A DNA stretch of 64,000 nt from Arthrobacter sp. FW305-BF8 (lineage in GTDB: Bacteria > Actinomycetota > Actinomycetes > Actinomycetales > Micrococcaceae). The stretch's first letter is position 1, and the number at the start of each line of letters is the position of its first letter. The stretch is taken from the NCBI RefSeq assembly GCF_021789315.1, contig NZ_CP084561.1, forward strand, positions 3,472,001-3,536,000, written 5' to 3'. Positions 27,841 to 36,269 of the stretch are shown piece by piece. The position numbers and the translations under genes are program-made. The notes beneath the pieces are model-generated. The model ran no database searches. It was not told where the DNA came from and worked only from the letters and a program-made list of their open reading frames with translations.

Positions 27841-27852
27841 AGGCAATTGCCT
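27841..27852. repeat. Perfect palindrome AGGCAATTGCCT before rpmJ
   Basis: A 12-bp palindrome in the 70-bp infA-rpmJ gap, flanked by GTTGGGC / GCCCAAC arms. The mRNA may fold into a stem-loop here, possibly tuning infA versus rpmJ output. Confidence 0.35.
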
Positions 27853-27866
27853 TGGCCGCCCAACGT

Positions 27867-28088
27867 TTACTTGTAGCGGTAGACGATACGACCACGTGTC
27901 AGGTCATAAGGGCTCAGCTCCACCACTACGCGGTCCTCAGGAAGAATCCTGATGTAGTGCTGACGCATCTTCCCAGAGATGTGTGCGAGGACAACGTGCT
28001 TGTTGGTGAGCTCAACGCGAAACATCGCGTTGGGCAGCGCCTCAGTCACTACGCCCTCGATCTCAATGACCCCGTCCTTCTTGGCCAT
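27867..28088 (-). CDS. infA: Translation initiation factor IF-1
   Basis: 73 aa, the normal size, from ATG 28088 (MAKKDGVIEIEG) after GCGGAGGATATG context. Single OB-fold with GVVTEALPNAMFRVEL, HISGKMRQHYIRILPEDRV and SPYDLTRGRIVYRYK. Binds the 30S A site during initiation. First gene of the infA-rpmJ-rpsM-rpsK-rpoA-rplQ unit; its promoter should lie in 28089-28257. Confidence 0.98.
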   Translation of the reverse strand: MAKKDGVIEIEGVVTEALPNAMFRVELTNKHVVLAHISGKMRQHYIRILPEDRVVVELSPYDLTRGRIVYRYK

Positions 28089-28257
28089 ATCCTCCGCTAA
28101 CTGTTGTTTGCCACAGCCTTCGGGTTTGCACCATGAAAGACTGCGGACGTTTTTGATTTGATTGACCGTCGCCCTCCGGCCGCAAATGGGCGCGGCAGGG
28201 CAGACAACCAACATGCAACTCTACGGCATTAGGCCCGGAAAGTTAAATCCAGCCATG

Positions 28258-29307
28258 TTAGCGCACATTGCCCGGGTATGCACCAAATTCGCCCGCCGGA
28301 GTTGTTACCGCCTGGGCGCTGCTGATCCCGTCAAGGATGGCCAAACGTACGACGTCGGCTGCCGCACTCTGCAGGGTAATGAGACTTATCTGCCGGGCGG
28401 CTTCCGTACTCCTGTCCAGCTCGTGGCCCCCGGTGGCGAGGCAGAACACGGTGTCCCCGTCGGCCAGAGTGTGGCTCGGATTCAGCGCCCGCGCCAGCCC
28501 CGCGTGGGCAGCCGAGGCGGTCCGCTTGCACTCAGCCACGTCGAGCACGGCATTCGTGGCGACGACGACGAGGGTGGTGTTAAGCGCTGGGCCGGGTTCC
28601 GTCCCAACGGCCGAAACCCTCTGCGTGCTCGCTTGTTCCTCGCTTAGACGCACGCTGGCGGGTTCCACCCGCTGCTCCGGTGTGCCGGGCTCACCGCAAG
28701 CCTCTGCTGCCAGCGGAAGGCCGAGCGCATTGACCACTGCCAGGGCACCCACCACCACGCCGTTCTCCAGGGTGATGGACGCTGTGCCCACGCCGCCTTT
28801 GTATTTCCCTCGTCCGATGACGGCTCCGGTGCCGGCACCCACGTTGCCGCGTTCGACGTCGTGTCCTTCCGCCTGTCCGCCGGCGGCCGCTGCCGCCGCG
28901 TAGCCCATGGCCTCATCCGGGCGGGCGCTGAAGGCGCCGCCGCGGCCGAGGTCGAAGATGGCGGCTGCCGGCACGATGGGCACCACCCCGCCCGTCACGG
29001 CGAAGCCGCGGCCCTGCTCCTCGCACCAGCGCTGGACGCCATGCGCTGTAACCAGGCCGTAGGCGCTGCCGCCTGTGAGCACCACGGCGTCCACGGTGCG
29101 CACCAGGGTGGTGGGGTCCAGCGCATCGGTCTCATGGGTGCCTGGCCCTCCCCCGCGAACGTCCACCGAACCCACTGTCCCCGCAGGGGGCAGCACCACG
29201 GTCACCCCGCTCAGCCACCCGCCGTCGGACTTCTGCTGGTGCCCCACACGCACGCCTGGCACGTCGGTGATCTGTCCCTGCGCTGCGGCTCCGCCACTCG
29301 GTCCCAT
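28258..29307 (-). CDS. DmpA/NylC-type (S58, P1 family) N-terminal-nucleophile hydrolase
   Basis: 349 aa from ATG 29307 (GGGAG just upstream; ATG at 29316 also possible). Family marks: ITDVPGVRVGHQ, LTGGSAYGL, GNVGAGTGAVIGRGKYKGG, and PALN-TTLVVVATNA, where Asn243/Thr244 matches the autocatalytic cleavage site and Thr nucleophile of NylC; LADGDTVF carries the paired Asp of that active site. Such enzymes self-cleave and hydrolyse amides, from aminopeptidase substrates to nylon oligomers. Natural substrate unknown. It sits between map and infA, an unusual place. Confidence 0.78.
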   Translation of the reverse strand: MGPSGGAAAQGQITDVPGVRVGHQQKSDGGWLSGVTVVLPPAGTVGSVDVRGGGPGTHETDALDPTTLVRTVDAVVLTGGSAYGLVTAHGVQRWCEEQGRGFAVTGGVVPIVPAAAIFDLGRGGAFSARPDEAMGYAAAAAAGGQAEGHDVERGNVGAGTGAVIGRGKYKGGVGTASITLENGVVVGALAVVNALGLPLAAEACGEPGTPEQRVEPASVRLSEEQASTQRVSAVGTEPGPALNTTLVVVATNAVLDVAECKRTASAAHAGLARALNPSHTLADGDTVFCLATGGHELDRSTEAARQISLITLQSAAADVVRLAILDGISSAQAVTTPAGEFGAYPGNVR

Positions 29308-29362
29308 GGCTCCCATTCTGCCCCGGGAGCTGACACGGCGACGCAGAAAGATCCCCATGACG

Positions 29363-29412
29363 CGCAAAATCCCTGGCGACACCGGAATTCCGGTAGCGTC
29401 AGGGATTTTGCG
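29363..29412. terminator. Long palindrome between map and the NylC-like gene
   Basis: 50 bp in which the two 25-nt halves are complementary except at three positions, centred on GGAATTCC, with AAAAT and ATTTT near the ends. Either strand gives a stem with U-rich flank, so it probably terminates map transcription (minus) and may block antisense reads. Confidence 0.65.
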
Positions 29413-29455
29413 AGTCGCCAGGCTAGGTGCGAGTCGCCCAACTAAAAGCGTGTCC

Positions 29456-30283
29456 TCAGGGGATCGGGACCGGCACCACGCCAAGGGGCGCGAGCCTGGC
29501 CGCGCCGCCGTCCGGCGAGGACAGCACCCAGATGCCCTTCTCGTGGACGGCCACGGAATGCTCCCACTGGCACGAACGCTTGCCGTCGGTGGTGACCACG
29601 GTCCAGTCGTCCTCCAGCACTGCCGTCTCGATGCCGCCGCGAACCAGCATCGGTTCGATGGCCAGGCACAGGCCGGGGCGGATCTTCGGACCGCGGTGGC
29701 TGGTGCGGTAGTTCAGGACGTCGGGGGCCATGTGCATCTCGGAGCCGATGCCGTGGCCCACGTAGTCCTCAAGGATGCCCAGGGGCTTGCCCGGGACGGA
29801 GGAGACATAGTCGTCCACTGCCGCACCGATGTCGCCCACGAACTTGCCCTTGGCCAGGGCTGCGATGCCGTGCCACATGGCCGTCTCGGTGACGTCGGAG
29901 AGGCGCTGGTCCTCCGGGTCCGGCGTTCCCACGATCACAGTCCGCGCCGAGTCGGAGTGCCAGCCGTTGACGATCGCGCCGCCGTCGATGGAGATGATGT
30001 CCCCGTCCTGGAGGACCTTGTCGCCCGGGATGCCGTGGACCACTTCCTCATTGACGGAAGTGCAGATGGTGGCGGGGAACCCGTGGTAGCCCAGGAAGTT
30101 GGACTTGGCGCCCGCCTCGAGCAGCACGGCAGCGAAGACCTCGTCGAGCTGCTTCGTGGTGACCCCCGGGGCAGCCGCGGCCACGGCCGCATCGAGGGCG
30201 CGGCTCAGGACGAGCCCGGCCTCGTGCATGGTGCGCATCTGGGCGTTGGTCTTGTATTCAATCCGTGGCTGGCCGAATGCCAT
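29456..30283 (-). CDS. map: Methionine aminopeptidase type I
   Basis: 275 aa from ATG 30283 (MAFGQPRIEYKTNAQM) with GAGAGGAAAAACC upstream. Removes the initiator Met from nascent proteins. Metal ligands visible: the Asp pair in GGAIVNGWHSDSARTV, His in VGHGIGSEMHMAP, Glu in LAIEPMLVRGG and Glu in WEHSVAVHE. Follows adk with a 127-bp gap that contains a hairpin. Confidence 0.97.
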   Translation of the reverse strand: MAFGQPRIEYKTNAQMRTMHEAGLVLSRALDAAVAAAAPGVTTKQLDEVFAAVLLEAGAKSNFLGYHGFPATICTSVNEEVVHGIPGDKVLQDGDIISIDGGAIVNGWHSDSARTVIVGTPDPEDQRLSDVTETAMWHGIAALAKGKFVGDIGAAVDDYVSSVPGKPLGILEDYVGHGIGSEMHMAPDVLNYRTSHRGPKIRPGLCLAIEPMLVRGGIETAVLEDDWTVVTTDGKRSCQWEHSVAVHEKGIWVLSSPDGGAARLAPLGVVPVPIP

Positions 30284-30360
30284 CAGCGGTTTTTCCTCTC
30301 GGTGTGCCTCGCCCTTGCGGCCGCAGGATGCGGGACCGGAAAGCGCGGGGCTAAATGCCG

Positions 30361-30392
30361 GAGGCCCCTCCCCATGATCCGGGAGGAGCCTC
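30361..30392. terminator. Hairpin in the adk-map gap
   Basis: GAGGC-C-CCTCCC / GGGAGG-A-GCCTC: 11 pairs around one mismatch, 8-nt loop, no U-tract. Possibly a processing site or weak attenuator reducing map relative to adk. Confidence 0.4.
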
Positions 30393-30410
30393 GCAGCGTT
30401 GGAACTAATT

Positions 30411-30989
30411 TCAGGCGGCCTGAGCTTCCTTGATGGCCTGCATGACGCGGTCGGTGACCTCGTCGATCTGGCCGATGCCGTCAACCTGGGTCAGGATGCC
30501 GCGTTCGGCGTACTTGGCCACAACGGCTTCGGTCTGCTCGTGGTACAGATCCAGGCGGTGGCGGATGACGGCTTCGTTGTCGTCACTGCGTCCGGTTTCC
30601 TTCGCACGGCCCAGCAGGCGGGCAACGAGTTCCTCGTCATCGGCCGTGAGCTGCAGGACAACGTCCAACTTCTGGTCGCCGTCGGCCAGGATCTGGTCCA
30701 GGTAGTCAACCTGGGCGGTGGTGCGCGGGTAGCCGTCCAGCAGGAAGCCGTCCTCTACGTCGGCTTCGCTGAGACGGTCGCGGACCATCTTGTTGGTCAC
30801 GCTGTCCGGCACGAAGTCGCCCGCGTCCATGTACTTCTTGGCCTCGACGCCGAGCGGCGTCTCACCCTTGACGTTGGCGCGGAAGATGTCGCCGGTGGAG
30901 ATCGCAACGACGCCGAGGCGGCCTGAGATGCGTTCCGCCTGCGTGCCCTTGCCCGAACCCGGTGGTCCGATAATCAACATTCTGGTCAT
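30411..30989 (-). CDS. adk: Adenylate kinase, short (LID-less) form
   Basis: 192 aa. P-loop GPPGSGKGTQ, STGDIFRANV, GFLLDGYPRTTAQ. The LID is short and lacks zinc-binding Cys, the form usual in actinobacteria. Balances ATP + AMP and 2 ADP. Its ATG overlaps the secY stop by 4 nt, the conserved secY-adk coupling. Confidence 0.97.
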   Translation of the reverse strand: MTRMLIIGPPGSGKGTQAERISGRLGVVAISTGDIFRANVKGETPLGVEAKKYMDAGDFVPDSVTNKMVRDRLSEADVEDGFLLDGYPRTTAQVDYLDQILADGDQKLDVVLQLTADDEELVARLLGRAKETGRSDDNEAVIRHRLDLYHEQTEAVVAKYAERGILTQVDGIGQIDEVTDRVMQAIKEAQAA

Positions 30990-32296
30990 CGCAATAGCCC
31001 TTCGTAGTGACGCTGCTGTAGCTGCGCGTCAATTTGCTTGACGGTTTCCAGGCCAACGCCCACCATGATCAGGATCGAGGTGCCACCGAACGGGAAGTTC
31101 TGGTTTGCGTTGATCAGCACGAGCGCCACCAGCGGGATCAGTGCCACGAAGCCAAGGTAAATGGCACCGGGCAGCGTGATGCGCGACAGGACGTACTGCA
31201 GGTAATCCGCGGTCGGCTTGCCGGCACGGATACCCGGGATAAAGCCGCCGTATTTCTTCATGTTGTCGCTGACCTCTTCAGGGTTGAAGGTGATCGCGAC
31301 ATAGAAGTAGGTAAAGAAAACGATCATGGCGAAATAGAGCGCCATGTAGATGGGGTGGTCCCCGCGGGTCAGGTTGTTGTTGATCCACTCAACCCACGGC
31401 TGGAGGGACTCCCCCGGTTTCGGCTGGTTGAACTGTGAGATCAACGCCGGCAGGTAGAGCATCGAGGAAGCGAAGATGACGGGAATGACGCCGGCCATGT
31501 TCACCTTGATGGGAATGTAGGTGCTGGTGCCGCCCACTGTGCGGCGGCCGATCATGCGCTTGGCGTACTGCACCGGGATGCGGCGCTGGGACTGCTCCAC
31601 GAAGACCACCAGGGCAACGGTCAGCAGGCCGATGGCCAGGACGATGAAGAACGTGCCCGGACCCTGCGCGGACCAGATGGCGCCCAGCGAGGTGGGGAAG
31701 CCGGCAGCGATGGCCGTGAAGATCAGCAGGGACATGCCGTTGCCGACGCCCTTCTCGGTCACGAGCTCACCCATCCACATGATGAGGCCGGTGCCGGCCG
31801 TCAGCGTGATGACGATGAGGATCGTGGTGATGACGCTCTGGTCCGGGATGATCGGCAGGTTGCAGCCGGGCAGCAGCTGGCCGGACCTTGCCAGCGACAC
31901 CAGTGTCGTGGCGTTCAGCAGGCCAAGGGCGATCGTCAGATAGCGAGTGTACTGCGTCAGCTTGGACTGCCCGGAGGCACCCTCTTCGTACAGCTGCTGG
32001 AACCGCGGGATGACCACGCGCAACAACTGCACAATGATGCTTGCCGTGATGTACGGCATGATTCCCAAGGCGAAGATGGAGACCTGCAGCAACGCACCGC
32101 CGCTGAAAAGATTGACGAGCTGGTAGATCCCGCCCTGGGTCTGCCCGTTCGACAAGCATTGCTGGACATTCTGGTAGCTCACACCGGGCGAGGGGATAAA
32201 GGCTCCCAAGCGGAAGATTGTGATGATTCCCAGCGTGAACAACAACTTGCGTCGCAGATCAGGCGTCCGAAACGCCCGGCCGAATGCGCTTAGCAA
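30986..32296 (-). CDS. secY: Preprotein translocase subunit SecY
   Basis: 436 aa, TTG start at 32296 with a strong TGAGGAGGACGC. Ten-helix channel of the Sec translocon. RTPDLRRKLLFTLGIITIFR at the N-terminus and SQRRIPVQYAKRM in a cytoplasmic loop are typical. Required to export the pilus proteins as well. Separated from rplO by a strong terminator, so it probably has its own promoter. Confidence 0.97.
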   Translation of the reverse strand: MLSAFGRAFRTPDLRRKLLFTLGIITIFRLGAFIPSPGVSYQNVQQCLSNGQTQGGIYQLVNLFSGGALLQVSIFALGIMPYITASIIVQLLRVVIPRFQQLYEEGASGQSKLTQYTRYLTIALGLLNATTLVSLARSGQLLPGCNLPIIPDQSVITTILIVITLTAGTGLIMWMGELVTEKGVGNGMSLLIFTAIAAGFPTSLGAIWSAQGPGTFFIVLAIGLLTVALVVFVEQSQRRIPVQYAKRMIGRRTVGGTSTYIPIKVNMAGVIPVIFASSMLYLPALISQFNQPKPGESLQPWVEWINNNLTRGDHPIYMALYFAMIVFFTYFYVAITFNPEEVSDNMKKYGGFIPGIRAGKPTADYLQYVLSRITLPGAIYLGFVALIPLVALVLINANQNFPFGGTSILIMVGVGLETVKQIDAQLQQRHYEGLLR

Positions 32297-32404
32297 GCGT
32301 CCTCCTCAGTTGTTAATAAGTCTCGTGATGCAGGTCTATAAACCCAACAACCGAGTCTAACCGGTGTTTGCGGCATGCGAACAATCCGGAAGACCCAATA
32401 GGTA
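32297..32404 (-). promoter_or_regulatory. Likely secY-adk-map promoter region
   Basis: About 108 bp between the rplO terminator and secY. On the minus strand TTTATAGACC near 32335-32344 could be a -10; a matching -35 is not clear. The need for a promoter is inferred from the terminator just upstream. Confidence 0.35.
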
Positions 32405-32451
32405 TGAAAAAACTCCCGGCACAGGGGCCTCGGCCCCCGTGCCGGGAGTTT
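32405..32451 (-). terminator. Rho-independent terminator after rplO
   Basis: Minus strand AACTCCCGGCACGGGGG ... CCCCTGTGCCGGGAGTT followed by TTTTTCAT: an outer 12-bp stem plus an inner G/C stem and a U-tract. It splits the classical spc operon before secY. Confidence 0.85.
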
Positions 32452-32492
32452 GCGCAGCGGGCTATTGCCCACCGGCTCCGGGACGGAATCCC

Positions 32493-32978
32493 TTAGAGCG
32501 CGGTGGTGCTGCCGCCGGCTGCTGCGATCTTTTCTGCGGCGCTGGCCGAGAATGCGTGGACGGTGACGTCAACCTTGACGGTGATGTCGCCGGTGCCCAG
32601 CACCTTGACGGGCTGGTTCTTGCGAACGGCACCCTTTTCGACCAGGTTCTCCACGGTGACAGCGCCACCTTCGGGGAACAGCTCGTTGAGCTTGTCCAGG
32701 TTTACAACCTGGAACTCAACCCGGAACGGGTTCTTGAAGCCGCGCAGCTTCGGCAGGCGCATGTGCAGCGGCAGCTGGCCGCCGGCAAAGCCAGCCTTGA
32801 TCTGGTAGCGGGCCTTCGTACCCTTGGTACCGCGACCTGCGGTCTTACCCTTGGAACCCTCACCACGACCAACACGGGTCTTGGCAGTCTTGGAACCCGG
32901 GGCGGGACGCAGGTGGTGAACCTTCAGAGCGCTCTGCTTCTCAGCAGCGGCGGTCTCGGCGGTGTTCTTCTCTGCCAT
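32493..32978 (-). CDS. rplO: 50S ribosomal protein L15 (uL15)
   Basis: 161 aa. Gly-rich N-terminal part RVGRGEGSKGKTAGRGTKG, then PLHMRLPKLRGFKNPF. An N-terminal extension (MAEKNTAETAAAEKQSAL) makes it slightly longer than the E. coli protein. Shares one base with the rpmD stop (TAATG). Confidence 0.97.
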   Translation of the reverse strand: MAEKNTAETAAAEKQSALKVHHLRPAPGSKTAKTRVGRGEGSKGKTAGRGTKGTKARYQIKAGFAGGQLPLHMRLPKLRGFKNPFRVEFQVVNLDKLNELFPEGGAVTVENLVEKGAVRKNQPVKVLGTGDITVKVDVTVHAFSASAAEKIAAAGGSTTAL

Positions 32979-33184
32979 TACTTCGCCTCCTCAACATTCA
33001 CGAGGTGCGGAACCGTGTTGAGCATTCCGACGGTCACGGCGTCAGCGGTGCGGACAACGGTGTGTCCGATGCGCTTGAGGCCGAGCGACCGAAGGGTGTC
33101 GCGCTGGTTCTGCTTGGCGCCAATGACGCCCTTGATCTGGGTGATCTCCAACTTGGCGTCGGAGGGAGTCAGGTTCTTAGCCAT
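32978..33184 (-). CDS. rpmD: 50S ribosomal protein L30 (uL30)
   Basis: 68 aa, normal for a bacterial L30. ITQIKGVIGAKQNQRDTLRS and LGLKRIGHTVVRTADAV fit the family. Between rpsE and rplO in the spc operon. Confidence 0.96.
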   Translation of the reverse strand: MAKNLTPSDAKLEITQIKGVIGAKQNQRDTLRSLGLKRIGHTVVRTADAVTVGMLNTVPHLVNVEEAK

Positions 33185-33187
33185 AAC

Positions 33188-33907
33188 CTAGACACCTGCC
33201 TTTTGGTTCATCAGAGCCTTCACCAGTGCCGGCGGAGCGATCTCGTCGAGGGGCAGGCCGCGGCGTGCTGCCACAGCTGCCGGCTCTTCGAGGCGCTTCA
33301 GGGCATCAACGGTCGCGTGAACGATGTTGATGGCGTTGGAGGAACCGAGCGACTTGGAGAGGATGTCGTGGATGCCCACGCACTCCAGTACTGCACGGAC
33401 CGGACCACCGGCGATAACACCGGTACCGGCGGAAGCCGGACGCAGCATTACGACACCAGCGGCGGCTTCACCCTGAACGCGGTGAGGAATGGTGTTGCCA
33501 ACGCGGGGAACGCGGAAGAAGGACTTCTTGGCCTCTTCAACGCCCTTGGCGATAGCAGCGGGAACTTCCTTGGCCTTGCCGTAGCCGACGCCGACCATAC
33601 CGTTGCCGTCACCAACGACGACGAGTGCGGTGAAGCTGAAGCGACGACCACCCTTGACGACCTTGGAAACGCGGTTGATGGTGACAACGCGCTCTACGAA
33701 CTGGTTCTTCTCGGCTTCACGTCCGCCATCGCGGCCGCCACGGCCACCGCGGTCGCCGCGGCCCTGGCCACGGTCGCCACGCTCGCCGCGACGGGCGCCA
33801 CCACGGCGGTCGTCGGCAGCGGCGGGGGCAGTGGTCTCAGCAGCTGCGGCTTCGGGAGCCTTCTCTTCTGCAGACACAGTGTCCTTTTCCTTGTTTGCTT
33901 CGGTCAC
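33188..33907 (-). CDS. rpsE: 30S ribosomal protein S5 (uS5) with RG-rich extension
   Basis: 239 aa, GTG start overlapping the rplR stop (GTGA). The S5 fold starts near residue 70 (FVERVVTINRVSKVVKGGRR) and includes GNGMVGVGYGKAKEVP and ASAGTGVIAGGPVRAVLE. The first ~68 residues are Ala/Glu then Arg/Gly/Asp repeats (RGERGDRGQGRGDRGGRGG), much longer than the E. coli protein (167 aa). Confidence 0.97.
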   Translation of the reverse strand: MTEANKEKDTVSAEEKAPEAAAAETTAPAAADDRRGGARRGERGDRGQGRGDRGGRGGRDGGREAEKNQFVERVVTINRVSKVVKGGRRFSFTALVVVGDGNGMVGVGYGKAKEVPAAIAKGVEEAKKSFFRVPRVGNTIPHRVQGEAAAGVVMLRPASAGTGVIAGGPVRAVLECVGIHDILSKSLGSSNAINIVHATVDALKRLEEPAAVAARRGLPLDEIAPPALVKALMNQKAGV

Positions 33908-34287
33908 AGTGACAGCCCACCTTCGCGTGCACCGTCAGCGACGGCAGCGATCCGGCCGTGGTACTTGTTACCACCACGGTCGAAGACAACAGCTTCGACA
34001 CCGGCAGCCTTGGCACGCTCGGCTACGAGCTCGCCAACGCGCTTGGCCTTGGCGGTCTTGTCACCGTCGAATGCACGAAGGTCAGCTTCCAGAGTGGACG
34101 CGCTTGCTACGGTCTGGCCAATGGTGTCGTCGACAACCTGGACAAATACGTGGCGTGCGGAGCGGTTGACGACCAGGCGAGGACGTACAGCCGTTCCGGA
34201 GATGCGCTTGCGGATACGAAGCTGGCGGCGGCTGCGCGAAGCAGACTTGCTCTTGTTCGTACGCTTCTTGTTAATGGCGATGGCCAT
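33904..34287 (-). CDS. rplR: 50S ribosomal protein L18 (uL18)
   Basis: 127 aa. Binds 5S rRNA. RLVVNRSARHVFVQVVDD and FDRGGNKYHGRIAAVADGAR are family marks. Lies between rplF and rpsE. Confidence 0.97.
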   Translation of the reverse strand: MAIAINKKRTNKSKSASRSRRQLRIRKRISGTAVRPRLVVNRSARHVFVQVVDDTIGQTVASASTLEADLRAFDGDKTAKAKRVGELVAERAKAAGVEAVVFDRGGNKYHGRIAAVADGAREGGLSL

Positions 34288-34289
34288 GG

Positions 34290-34826
34290 TTACTTACCAG
34301 CCTTTCCGACCTTGCGGCGGATGACTTCGCCCGCGTAGCGGATGCCCTTGCCCTTGTACGGGTCAGGCTTGCGCAGCTTGCGAATGTTGGCAGCAACCTC
34401 GCCGACCTGCTGCTTGTTGATGCCTGAGACAGAGAGCTTGGTCGGTCCCTCTACTGCAAAGGTGATGCCGGCCGGAGCGGTAACGCTGACCGGGTGGCTG
34501 TAGCCGAGAGCGAACTCAAGGTCAGATCCCTTGGCCTGAACGCGGTAACCGGTACCGACGATTTCAAGCTTCTTCTCGTAGCCTGCGGTGACGCCCTGGA
34601 TCATGTTGGAGATCAGGGTGCGGGTCAGGCCGTGGAGCGAACGGGAGGCGCGCTCGTCGTTCGGGCGGGTGACGGTCAGGGTGCTGTCTTCCAGCGCAAC
34701 CTCGATCGGGCTGGCCACAGTGTGGCTCAGCTCGCCCTTGGAACCCTTGACGTTGACGACAGAGCCGTCAACCTTGACCTCAACGCCGGCAGGAACGGTG
34801 ATGGGGAGACGTCCAATACGTGACAT
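34290..34826 (-). CDS. rplF: 50S ribosomal protein L6 (uL6)
   Basis: 178 aa, usual length. Begins MSRIGRLPITVPAGVEV and ends with PDPYKGKGIRYAGEVIRRK, both typical. 2 nt before rplR. Confidence 0.98.
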   Translation of the reverse strand: MSRIGRLPITVPAGVEVKVDGSVVNVKGSKGELSHTVASPIEVALEDSTLTVTRPNDERASRSLHGLTRTLISNMIQGVTAGYEKKLEIVGTGYRVQAKGSDLEFALGYSHPVSVTAPAGITFAVEGPTKLSVSGINKQQVGEVAANIRKLRKPDPYKGKGIRYAGEVIRRKVGKAGK

Positions 34827-34844
34827 TATTCTCTTCCTTTCCCG

Positions 34845-35243
34845 TTACCAGACGTAAGCGAGGACTTCGCCGCCCACGCCCTTCTTGCCGGCCTGCTTGT
34901 CAGTCAGGAGGCCGGAAGAGGTGGACAGAATTGCGATACCCAGGCCACCCAGCACGTGCGGCAGGTTGGTGGACTTCGCGTAAACGCGGAGACCCGGCTT
35001 GGAGATGCGACGGACACCCGCGATTGAACGCTCGCGGTTCGGACCGAACTTCAGGTCAAGGGTCAGCTTCTTGCCGACTTCTGCGTCCTCTTCCTTCCAG
35101 CCGGCGATGAAACCTTCGGCCTTCAGGATGTCAGCAACGCGAGCCTTGAGCTTGCTGTAAGGCATAGACACGGAATCGTGGTATGCCGAGTTTGCGTTAC
35201 GCAGGCGCGTAAGCATATCTGCGACAGGATCTGTCATAGTCAT
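34845..35243 (-). CDS. rpsH: 30S ribosomal protein S8 (uS8)
   Basis: 132 aa. MTDPVADMLTRLRNAN and VLGGLGIAILSTSSGLLTD are typical. Two in-frame ATGs lie 6 nt apart (35243, 35237). The 82-bp gap to rplE holds no rpsN, which often sits there. Confidence 0.97.
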   Translation of the reverse strand: MTMTDPVADMLTRLRNANSAYHDSVSMPYSKLKARVADILKAEGFIAGWKEEDAEVGKKLTLDLKFGPNRERSIAGVRRISKPGLRVYAKSTNLPHVLGGLGIAILSTSSGLLTDKQAGKKGVGGEVLAYVW

Positions 35244-35325
35244 TTGGGCACTTGCCCTTCCTCGTAACGGTTTCCGCCGTCCTCTTCCCAGGGAAGCAGA
35301 GCGGCCGGACCTTTTACGTAGTTAA

Positions 35326-35907
35326 TTAAGCTTCGGTTTTGAACGGGAAACCAAGCGCCTTGAGCAGCGCGCGGCCTTCGTCGTCGGTCTTGGCGGTGGT
35401 CACGACCGTGATGTCCATACCGCGGGTGCGGTCGATGGAGTCCTGGTCGATCTCGTGGAACATAACCTGCTCGGTCAGACCGAAGGTGTAGTTGCCGTTG
35501 CCATCAAACTGCTTGCCGCTGAGGCCGCGGAAGTCGCGGATACGGGGCAGGGCCAGCGTAACCAGACGGTCCACGAATTCCCACATGCGGTCGCCACGCA
35601 GGGTTGCGTGTGCACCAATGGGCATGCCTTCGCGCAGCTTGAACTGGGCGATCGACTTGCGGGCCTTGGTGACCTGCGGCTTCTGGCCGGTGATCAGGGT
35701 GAGGTCGCGGACAGCGCCGTCGATCAGCTTGGAGTCCTTGGCGGCATCTCCAACACCCATGTTCACTACAACCTTGACCAGACGGGGAACCTGGTTCACG
35801 TTCTCGTACTTGAATTCCTCAAGAAGCGCGCTCTTGATGGAATCGGCGTACTTGGTCTTCAGACGAGGAACGATCTTCGTTGCCGGAGTCTCGAGAGTCT
35901 CAGTCAT
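35326..35907 (-). CDS. rplE: 50S ribosomal protein L5 (uL5)
   Basis: 193 aa. 5S rRNA binding protein. LVKVVVNMGVGDAAKDSK and TLRGDRMWEFVDRLVTLALP are typical. Its ATG shares one base with the rplX stop. Confidence 0.97.
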   Translation of the reverse strand: MTETLETPATKIVPRLKTKYADSIKSALLEEFKYENVNQVPRLVKVVVNMGVGDAAKDSKLIDGAVRDLTLITGQKPQVTKARKSIAQFKLREGMPIGAHATLRGDRMWEFVDRLVTLALPRIRDFRGLSGKQFDGNGNYTFGLTEQVMFHEIDQDSIDRTRGMDITVVTTAKTDDEGRALLKALGFPFKTEA

Positions 35908-36266
35908 TAGATGTCCTTCCCGGAGCTCTTGGCCACGCGGATGCGGACGGTCTTCTTGACGCCGTCCTTCTCTACGGTGTCGAGGCGGAAACCAACGCGG
36001 GTCGGCTTCTTGGTGGACGGGTCAACCAGGGCCACGTTGGAAACGTGGATGGAAGCCTCGACAACCTCGATGCCGCCGGTCTTGGTGCCGCGCTGCGACT
36101 GTCCGACCTTGGTGTGCTTGGTTACGCGGTTGATACCCTCAACCAGCACGCGGTTGGTTTCCGGGAACACGCGCAGGACCTTGCCCTGCTTGCCACGGTC
36201 GCCGCCGCGCTCAGCCTTGGCGCCAGTGATGACCTGAACCAGGTCACCCTTCTTGATCTTAGCCAT
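35907..36266 (-). CDS. rplX: 50S ribosomal protein L24 (uL24)
   Basis: 119 aa. KOW motif region KKGDLVQVITGAKAERGGDR and GKVLRVFPETNRVLVEG; assembly initiator of the 50S. 3 nt after rplN. Confidence 0.97.
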   Translation of the reverse strand: MAKIKKGDLVQVITGAKAERGGDRGKQGKVLRVFPETNRVLVEGINRVTKHTKVGQSQRGTKTGGIEVVEASIHVSNVALVDPSTKKPTRVGFRLDTVEKDGVKKTVRIRVAKSSGKDI

Positions 36267-36269
36267 GGA

